From: Akkermansiaceae bacterium UBA5688
GTDB taxonomy: Bacteria; Verrucomicrobiota; Verrucomicrobiia; Verrucomicrobiales; Akkermansiaceae
Length of the DNA stretch: 10,797 bases
NCBI GenBank assembly: GCA_002420315.1
Contig: DIHU01000009.1
Coordinates: 1 to 10,797 of the forward strand
Direction of reading: 5' to 3'
Made by a program: the position numbers and the translations under genes. Of the stretch, positions 6,134-10,797 are shown piece by piece. Each line of letters opens with the position of its first letter. Position 1 is the first letter of the stretch. The notes beneath the pieces are model-generated. The model did not search any database. It saw nothing but the letters and a program-made list of their open reading frames with translations, and was not told where the DNA came from.

Positions 6134-7348
6134 ATGGCACGTTCCAATATTCACGTCGGTCTCGAAATCGGATCCACTAAAACTGTGATGGTAGTGGCAG
6201 AAATCAAGCCGGACGAATCAGCCAAGATCCTGGGAATGGGCGAGACCCGGACTGCTGGAGTAAGGAAAGGGGAAATTGCCGATTACAAACAAGTTAGAGC
6301 GTGCGTAAAGTCGGCACTTTTGGAGGCTGAGGATGTAAGTGATGTTGTTATTAAGAGTGTTTTTCTTGCAGTCACTGGTGCCCATATCAAAGGCGTCAAT
6401 AACACGGGGACTTTCCGTCTTCCCGAAGATGAGCAGGAAGTCGATCGACACCACCTTGAGGAGGTTAAGGAAATTGCCCGCGATATTGCGATTCCTAGCG
6501 AGCACGTCTACCTTCACCATCTTGCCAGGCACTTTACTTTAGATGGTCAGGCCCATTCGACCGTCCCTTATGGGCTTTTAGGGCGAAAGCTTGAGGCTGA
6601 TTACCACATCGTGCACGGGGTGCGGACTCGTATTCAGAACAGTATTAAGTGTGTTCGAGAAATACCTCTTGATGTTGATGATGTTGTTTTTGCGCCGATC
6701 GCTTCCGCTCAGATTTGCCTGAACCGTGAGCGCAAGGAAGATGGTGCTCTTGTAATTGATATCGGAGGAGAAGCGACCGATTACGTTCTTTATATTGATG
6801 GTGCTATTGCTGCTGCGGGCTGCGTACCGGTTGGAGGGAATCATGTTTCAAATGATATCCACTTAGTGACCCGTATTCCTTTTTCGAAAGCTGAGAAGGT
6901 TAAAGTTGCAGAGGGTAATGCATCTGCCGATCCCGCGAGTTCGGTTGGGATCGTAAAGGTAGAGGATGAGAAGGGTTTTCCGCCGATTGAAATTAAGCGT
7001 CAGGTTTTGAACGATGTCATTCGGGGAAGATTGGAAGAGGCCTTCGAACTCGTAATCGAAGGGTTGCCTCCTGGAGCGCTTGAGAAGATTGGAACTGGTG
7101 TTTTTTTGACTGGTGGAAGCAGTCAAATGCGTGGGATCGGAGAGTTAGCGTGCGAAGTTTTTGATCTCCCGGTATACAAACCAGAGCAACCAGATGTGAG
7201 TGGTGTACATGCTTACTTTAAAGATCCCCAATATGCTACGGCACTGGGGCTTATCCGCTACGCACAGATTCTGGATGAGGAAAAGTCATCAATCGGACCG
7301 GGTAAAATGAAAGGGCTGATTAAGACCTTTTGGCCTTTCGGCTCTTAA
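6134..7348 (+). CDS. ftsA: Cell division protein FtsA (actin-like FtsZ tether)
   Basis: FtsA is an actin-family ATP-binding protein that anchors FtsZ filaments to the membrane and recruits later divisome proteins. The 404 residues are normal length. Motifs in order: phosphate-1 loop GLEIGSTKT (9-17), the SHS2 (1C) region beginning AVTGAHIKG (79-87) and passing FTLDGQ (134-139), phosphate-2 segment IDIGGEATDY (208-217), the VPVGGNHVSNDI segment (231-242) and adenosine motif GVFLTGGSSQMRG (322-334). A C-terminal amphipathic tail (KMKGLIKTFWPFG, 391-403) fits the membrane-targeting helix. The phosphate-2 motif reads DIGGEATD where the family normally has DIGGGTTD or a close variant, so Glu213 and Ala214 replace Gly and Thr. 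It starts 17 bases after ftsQ. The next gene downstream is convergent and is not ftsZ. Confidence 0.96.
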   Translation: MARSNIHVGLEIGSTKTVMVVAEIKPDESAKILGMGETRTAGVRKGEIADYKQVRACVKSALLEAEDVSDVVIKSVFLAVTGAHIKGVNNTGTFRLPEDEQEVDRHHLEEVKEIARDIAIPSEHVYLHHLARHFTLDGQAHSTVPYGLLGRKLEADYHIVHGVRTRIQNSIKCVREIPLDVDDVVFAPIASAQICLNRERKEDGALVIDIGGEATDYVLYIDGAIAAAGCVPVGGNHVSNDIHLVTRIPFSKAEKVKVAEGNASADPASSVGIVKVEDEKGFPPIEIKRQVLNDVIRGRLEEAFELVIEGLPPGALEKIGTGVFLTGGSSQMRGIGELACEVFDLPVYKPEQPDVSGVHAYFKDPQYATALGLIRYAQILDEEKSSIGPGKMKGLIKTFWPFGS

Positions 7349-7359
7349 TTGGCTTATCG

Positions 7360-8520
7360 TTAGTGGAAGCGAAGTCCGCTTCCTGGTTGTTGTGGCTCTC
7401 CTTGGAGAGGTTGTGGGCCTAGGTTCGTTACAATCATGACTGATCCATCACCTGAGGACATTGTTATAACGACTAATAGAATTGAGATTCCTAGGACGGC
7501 GACTGTGACAAAACAACTAGGTTCAAAAGTAGTTACGTAACGATTAGACGCTTGTGCTCTAGCCTTCAATATATCGTTCTTTGCCTGGGTGTTTTTCCTG
7601 CCTAATTCAGCCTCAGTTTCCTTATTTTCTGTTTCGTCAATCACATCAGGTGCTTTGCTAGTCTTAATAGGGAGTTTGCTAATATTTCCCTCCTGGATTT
7701 TAATTGATGCTTCGAGTCTTCTTTTCTGTCCCTCTTGGGACACAATATAGGCTTTGACCATCGGGAATTGTTGAGCCATTTGGACAACGATTAGAATTGC
7801 GGAAGCCGAGAAAAGAAATTGGCCTACCATCGTCAAAGTTTTTGCTTTGTTAACAAGTCCGATTAAGGCTAGAAAAACTCCAATTCCGATTGCGATTAAG
7901 GCAATAAGGTTGAGGGATGAGCTTTCGTAATTTTGACCTTCTTCAGAGTCATCTTTGTTAATGCTGTCAGAGGTTTTGGTTTGTTGAGGGCGTTGTGCAA
8001 TCGCTTCGGCGGTGATGGTTTCGGATCGGGTGATGGATTGCATTCCAGTCTGAGTCGCAAGTTGGATAATATTCTTTTCCTCTTTAAAAAAATTGAGGTC
8101 TTGTGAAACTGAAACCCAAGGAAAAAAGTAGAGGATTAGGGCGATCACTCCGCTCGCAATGGTGACGAAACTCAGCCAAATCGGGGCGCCCGTTTTGGCT
8201 TTTGATTTTGTTTGAGGCCCGATAGAGGATACTCCTGGTGCGATCCCAGCTATTTGCGGGCTAAGATTAATCCCTCCAGTGGCAACGGGTTGAGCTGATG
8301 CTAAGACTGTTGGCGCTGGAGCTTGAGGGACGATTTGTGGAACACTGGGCAAGAGTCCTTCCACCCTTCCCGCGGAGACCCAATCATCTAAGCCTTCGGT
8401 CCAGATCATTGTCCCATGAGTGATATGACCGGAGGTGTAATAAGCCTGAAGGTCCTGAAATGAGTAGGGTCCAAGCTCTTTGCCCTCGCCATCTAAAACC
8501 CGCCACTCTTGCTCACTCAT
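7360..8520 (-). CDS. GYF_2-domain multi-pass membrane protein
   Basis: A 386-residue protein of unknown function. Residues 4-57 form a GYF_2 (DUF4339-type) domain with the hallmark pattern W.VLD..GKELGPYS, then LQAYYTSGHI...MIWTEGLDDWVSAG. A Pro/Ala-rich linker (about 58-110) leads to four predicted membrane helices at roughly 113-134, 203-223, 229-250 and 336-355. Between helices 1 and 2 lies a polar loop rich in Gln, Thr and acidic residues. Between helices 3 and 4 is a charged segment (about 260-327) of possible coiled-coil character. GYF_2 domains are thought to bind proline-rich or other peptides and often sit at the N-terminus of bacterial membrane proteins; this protein's partner is unknown. 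It lies 59 bases downstream of the hydrolase gene on the same strand, so the two may be co-transcribed, and ends 11 bases from the ftsA stop. Confidence 0.8.
   Translation of the reverse strand: MSEQEWRVLDGEGKELGPYSFQDLQAYYTSGHITHGTMIWTEGLDDWVSAGRVEGLLPSVPQIVPQAPAPTVLASAQPVATGGINLSPQIAGIAPGVSSIGPQTKSKAKTGAPIWLSFVTIASGVIALILYFFPWVSVSQDLNFFKEEKNIIQLATQTGMQSITRSETITAEAIAQRPQQTKTSDSINKDDSEEGQNYESSSLNLIALIAIGIGVFLALIGLVNKAKTLTMVGQFLFSASAILIVVQMAQQFPMVKAYIVSQEGQKRRLEASIKIQEGNISKLPIKTSKAPDVIDETENKETEAELGRKNTQAKNDILKARAQASNRYVTTFEPSCFVTVAVLGISILLVVITMSSGDGSVMIVTNLGPQPLQGEPQQPGSGLRFH
7365..7383. terminator. Possible weak bidirectional hairpin between convergent genes
   Basis: GGAAGCG (7365-7371) and CGCTTCC (7377-7383) can form a seven-base-pair stem with a five-base loop, just after the ftsA stop and within the last codons of the convergent GYF_2 gene. 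No clear T-run follows on either strand, so it is a weak candidate for intrinsic termination. It may instead only protect mRNA ends or arise by chance from the codons. Confidence 0.3.
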
Positions 8521-8579
8521 CTTGCGAACCTAGGGAATAGGGTAAGTTCGTCAAGCTAAGCTGTGGCTTGTAAGACCGC

Positions 8580-9383
8580 TTATTTTCCAGACATTTCGAG
8601 GAAAAGTGTGCCAAGATCGAAGTCCCCTTTTAGGAAAATATCGTTGTGTCCTGCCTTCGGAACGGAAATCAGCTTTTTGTTTGTGGAAGGAGATAATTCA
8701 AAGAGTTTCATGCCGTTCGAGAATGGAACGACTCGATCTTCTTCACCATGGATGACGACGAGCGGAGAATTCACCTTTTTGAGATGACGATAGTTTGGAA
8801 ATCGATCGCCCAGAAAAATGGGAATATGCGTGACAGTCTGATAGGCGCTAAGAAATGGCGAGATAAGAACCACGGAATGATGTTTCTTCTGAGATGCGAG
8901 CCAGCAGGTGGGGCCGGAGCCTACTGATTGTCCGACTAAAATGATTTTCTCGGGTGACACTCCCTGATTTTCTATGAGGTAACGGTAAGTTTTCTCAATC
9001 GCTTCGTAGCAGCCATTTTCAGTTGGTTTGCCACCGCTTTCACCATAACCCGGGTAATCGTAGGAGATTACTCCAAATCCCTTGATGTGAAATGACTCGA
9101 GAGCTGGTTTGAGTGATTCTAGATTCTGTGCGTTTCCATGTGACCAAAGAATTGTGGGCATTTTTGGGCCGGGCTTTAGATGGAAGATGGCAACAGCTTT
9201 CTCTCCAGTCCCGATGCTAGAAAAACCCGCCCGATTTATTGGGTAGGGAGTCCCTGGGGGTTGAAAAATGATTTTATCGGTCATTAAACAGCCATAAAAA
9301 GTGAGCAGGACATAGCACCAGAAAAGCATGTAAAACGGGCGCTTCCACGACCAACTTCCGATGAGGAATTTTTTCCACTTCAT
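8580..9383 (-). CDS. Membrane-anchored alpha/beta hydrolase
   Basis: A 267-residue serine hydrolase of the alpha/beta fold, resembling bacterial relatives of the ABHD17 (FAM108)-like group. A basic N-terminus is followed by one hydrophobic segment (about 17-34), a signal anchor or uncleaved signal. Cys32 after YG is not a good lipobox. DKIIFQPPGTPYP (36-48) is typical of this group's junction. The catalytic parts are visible: HGN (82-84) for the oxyanion region, the nucleophile elbow GQSVGSG with Ser153, Asp216 in HGEEDRVVP and His246 in AGHND. DYPGYGESGG (109-118) is the conserved strand after the oxyanion loop. The catalytic domain probably faces the periplasm. The substrate (ester, acyl group or other) is unknown. 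It is divergent from the oxidoreductase gene, with 80 bases between starts, and precedes the GYF_2 gene. Confidence 0.9.
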   Translation of the reverse strand: MKWKKFLIGSWSWKRPFYMLFWCYVLLTFYGCLMTDKIIFQPPGTPYPINRAGFSSIGTGEKAVAIFHLKPGPKMPTILWSHGNAQNLESLKPALESFHIKGFGVISYDYPGYGESGGKPTENGCYEAIEKTYRYLIENQGVSPEKIILVGQSVGSGPTCWLASQKKHHSVVLISPFLSAYQTVTHIPIFLGDRFPNYRHLKKVNSPLVVIHGEEDRVVPFSNGMKLFELSPSTNKKLISVPKAGHNDIFLKGDFDLGTLFLEMSGK

Positions 9384-9405
9384 GGATAAATATTGGTGAG
9401 GATTG

Positions 9406-9443
9406 TAAATAGGTCGAGTGAAGTATTGGACAAGATCTATTTA
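9406..9443. promoter_or_regulatory. Imperfect inverted repeat in the hydrolase/oxidoreductase divergent region
   Basis: TAAATAGGTC (9406-9415) and GATCTATTTA (9434-9443) are inverted repeats matching at nine of ten positions, separated by 18 bases. They sit in the 80-base region between two divergent starts, a position where a shared operator or overlapping promoters would be expected. The TATTT-containing arms could also be -10-like elements in each direction, but no matching -35 element was found. The AT-rich arms leave chance as an explanation. Confidence 0.3.
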
Positions 9444-9463
9444 ATTGGTCACTTTGGGGGCCG

Positions 9464-10797
9464 ATGAAACGACGATCTTTTTTATCGGGATCTGCAGCTT
9501 TAGCAGGGACTCCATTCTTGATGACTTCAAAATCCCATGGCGCTAACTACGGGGAATTTGGAGATCTTAAAAAGCGGGTGGCGCTTATTGGTTCGGGATG
9601 GTACGGCAAGATTGACCTCTTGAGGTTAATTCAGGTGGCACCTATTGAGGTGGTGGGGCTTTGTGACGTTGATTCAAGGATGCTTTCAGCGGCCGCGGAA
9701 GTCGTCGCTCGTCGTCAATTGAATGCAAATAAACCGCCGACTTACAAAAATTATCAGGAGCTTCTTGATAAGGAGAAACCTGATATTGTTTTGATCGACA
9801 CTCCTGATCACTGGCATGCCTTACCCGCAATTGCGGCGATTGAATCTGGTGCCGACTTGTATCTCCAAAAGCCCGTTTCAGTGGATATTGCGGAAGGGCA
9901 GTCGATCTTTGATGCGGCTCGTAAAAAAGGAAGTGTAGTGCAGGTTGGGACGCAACGACGCTCTACGCCACATTTGAAAGATGCAAAGGAGCGGGTTGTA
10001 GACTCAGGGTTATTGGGAGAAGTTGGCCGTGCCGAGGTTTGTTGTTATTATCACATGAGATCGCGCAAAACTCCGGAGAAGGCGCTTGCTCCGGTCCCGG
10101 ACTATCTCGATTGGGATTTGTGGACCGGTCCTGCGCCAATGAGACCTTTTAATACTGTGGCTCATCCGCGGGGTTGGAGGGCTTTCGAGGAATATGGCAA
10201 TGGGATCGTGGGAGATATGTGTATTCACATGTTGGATGCTGTGCGTTGGATGCTTGGGCTTGGCGAGGTCAAGCGGGTTTCTTCGAGTGGAGGGATCTAT
10301 GTTGATAAAAAAAGTATTGCTAATATTCCTGACACTCAGACCGCGACTTTTACCTTTGAGGAGTTGGAGGTGGTCTGGAATCATCGGACATGGGGGGATG
10401 CTCCGGATCCAGAATATCCTTGGGCTTTCTTTATTTATGGCGAAAAAGGAACGCTAAAGGCCGATGTTCGTAAGTGGGAATTCATTCCTCGAGGAAAAGG
10501 AAAGAAGTTGAATGGGAAGGTTGTTTTTGAACTCGAGGAATATCCGGAGGACCAAACCGAAGAGGGAATTGAAGCACACGTCGCTCCAGCAGTACGCGAA
10601 CACATGCGGGATCTGCTTTTACGAACCAAGGACCGAGGGCGTCCTATCGCCGATATCGAGGAAGGGGTTCGGTCGACTTCGGCCTGTATCCTTGCAAATA
10701 TGTCGCAAAAGTTAGGCCGATCATTGGAATGGGATGCAGTCGCGCGGAAGATTAGGAATGACGAGGAAGCAAATAAGAATTTAGCTAGACCTTACCG
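9464..10797 (+). CDS. Tat-exported Gfo/Idh/MocA-family oxidoreductase (3' end outside window)
   Basis: An open frame of 444 visible codons that runs off the right edge, so the C-terminus is missing. It begins MKRRSFLSGSAALAG, a twin-arginine signal (RRSFL then a hydrophobic stretch), implying export of the folded protein with its bound nucleotide. A Rossmann domain follows: VALIGSGWYG (39-48, GxGxxG), an acidic strand end CDVD (67-70), DTPDHWHA (112-119) and the Lys-Pro pair in LQKPVS (134-139). Most family members have EKP; Gln replaces Glu here. The C-terminal substrate domain carries GNGIVGDMCIHMLD (245-258), where His255 is in the usual catalytic position. Family members oxidise or reduce sugars, inositols or related hydroxy compounds with NAD(P), and some cleave glycosidic bonds by an oxidation-elimination route; the substrate here is unknown. 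GGGGG lies just before the ATG at a Shine-Dalgarno position. Confidence 0.93.
   Translation, partial: MKRRSFLSGSAALAGTPFLMTSKSHGANYGEFGDLKKRVALIGSGWYGKIDLLRLIQVAPIEVVGLCDVDSRMLSAAAEVVARRQLNANKPPTYKNYQELLDKEKPDIVLIDTPDHWHALPAIAAIESGADLYLQKPVSVDIAEGQSIFDAARKKGSVVQVGTQRRSTPHLKDAKERVVDSGLLGEVGRAEVCCYYHMRSRKTPEKALAPVPDYLDWDLWTGPAPMRPFNTVAHPRGWRAFEEYGNGIVGDMCIHMLDAVRWMLGLGEVKRVSSSGGIYVDKKSIANIPDTQTATFTFEELEVVWNHRTWGDAPDPEYPWAFFIYGEKGTLKADVRKWEFIPRGKGKKLNGKVVFELEEYPEDQTEEGIEAHVAPAVREHMRDLLLRTKDRGRPIADIEEGVRSTSACILANMSQKLGRSLEWDAVARKIRNDEEANKNLARPY

Noticed and set aside
8521..8579. CAAGC...GCTTG and CGAAC...GTTCG repeats between the hydrolase and GYF_2 genes
   Set aside because: The stems are five pairs or fewer, interrupted, and lack a T-run, so neither a terminator nor an operator is supported.
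9642..10629. Minus-strand frames opposite the Gfo/Idh gene and plus-strand frames out of phase with it
   Set aside because: The plus-strand frame from 9464 is continuous to the window end with all family motifs; the others are shadows.

Overview
The window most likely comes from a Verrucomicrobiota bacterium, or possibly a relative in the wider PVC group. This is inferred from gene content, not from a marker gene. It combines a division and cell-wall cluster (ddl-ftsQ-ftsA) with an exported sulfatase, a xylose-isomerase-like TIM-barrel protein, a Tat-exported Gfo/Idh/MocA oxidoreductase and a GYF_2-domain membrane protein. Exported sulfatases and Tat-Gfo/Idh proteins are common in marine Verrucomicrobiota and Planctomycetes. 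An FtsA gene argues against typical Planctomycetes. No RNA gene, CRISPR array, insertion sequence or phage gene was seen, and no stretch over 300 bases lacks a gene.

Left part (1-1174, plus strand): the 3' end of a methyltransferase that looks like the protein arginine methyltransferase (PRMT) family, then a short unrecognised gene. Next comes a minus-strand operon read from 4209 down to 1200: a small three-helix membrane protein, a sulfatase whose start overlaps the previous stop by four bases (ATGA), and a cytoplasmic TIM-barrel isomerase/epimerase-like protein. The last two plausibly remove sulfate from a polysaccharide outside the cytoplasm and process the resulting sugar inside, but the substrate cannot be read from the sequence.

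Middle (4281-7348, plus strand): ddl, ftsQ and ftsA are tightly packed (gaps of 12 and 17 bases), as in the distal part of a dcw cluster. The cluster is incomplete here: no mur gene lies upstream of ddl and no ftsZ follows ftsA. FtsA carries an altered phosphate-2 motif. A 19-base dyad lies in the short divergent region between the sulfatase operon and ddl.

Right part: two minus-strand genes (a membrane-anchored alpha/beta hydrolase, then a GYF_2 multi-pass membrane protein) converge on ftsA. Divergent from the hydrolase is a Tat-signal Gfo/Idh/MocA oxidoreductase that runs off the right edge; an imperfect inverted repeat lies between the two.

Most genes belong to known families. The points most worth a second look are the PRMT-like enzyme, the small membrane protein coupled to the sulfatase, and the unusual FtsA with no adjacent ftsZ. 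I did not find convincing evidence for a wholly new multi-gene system.
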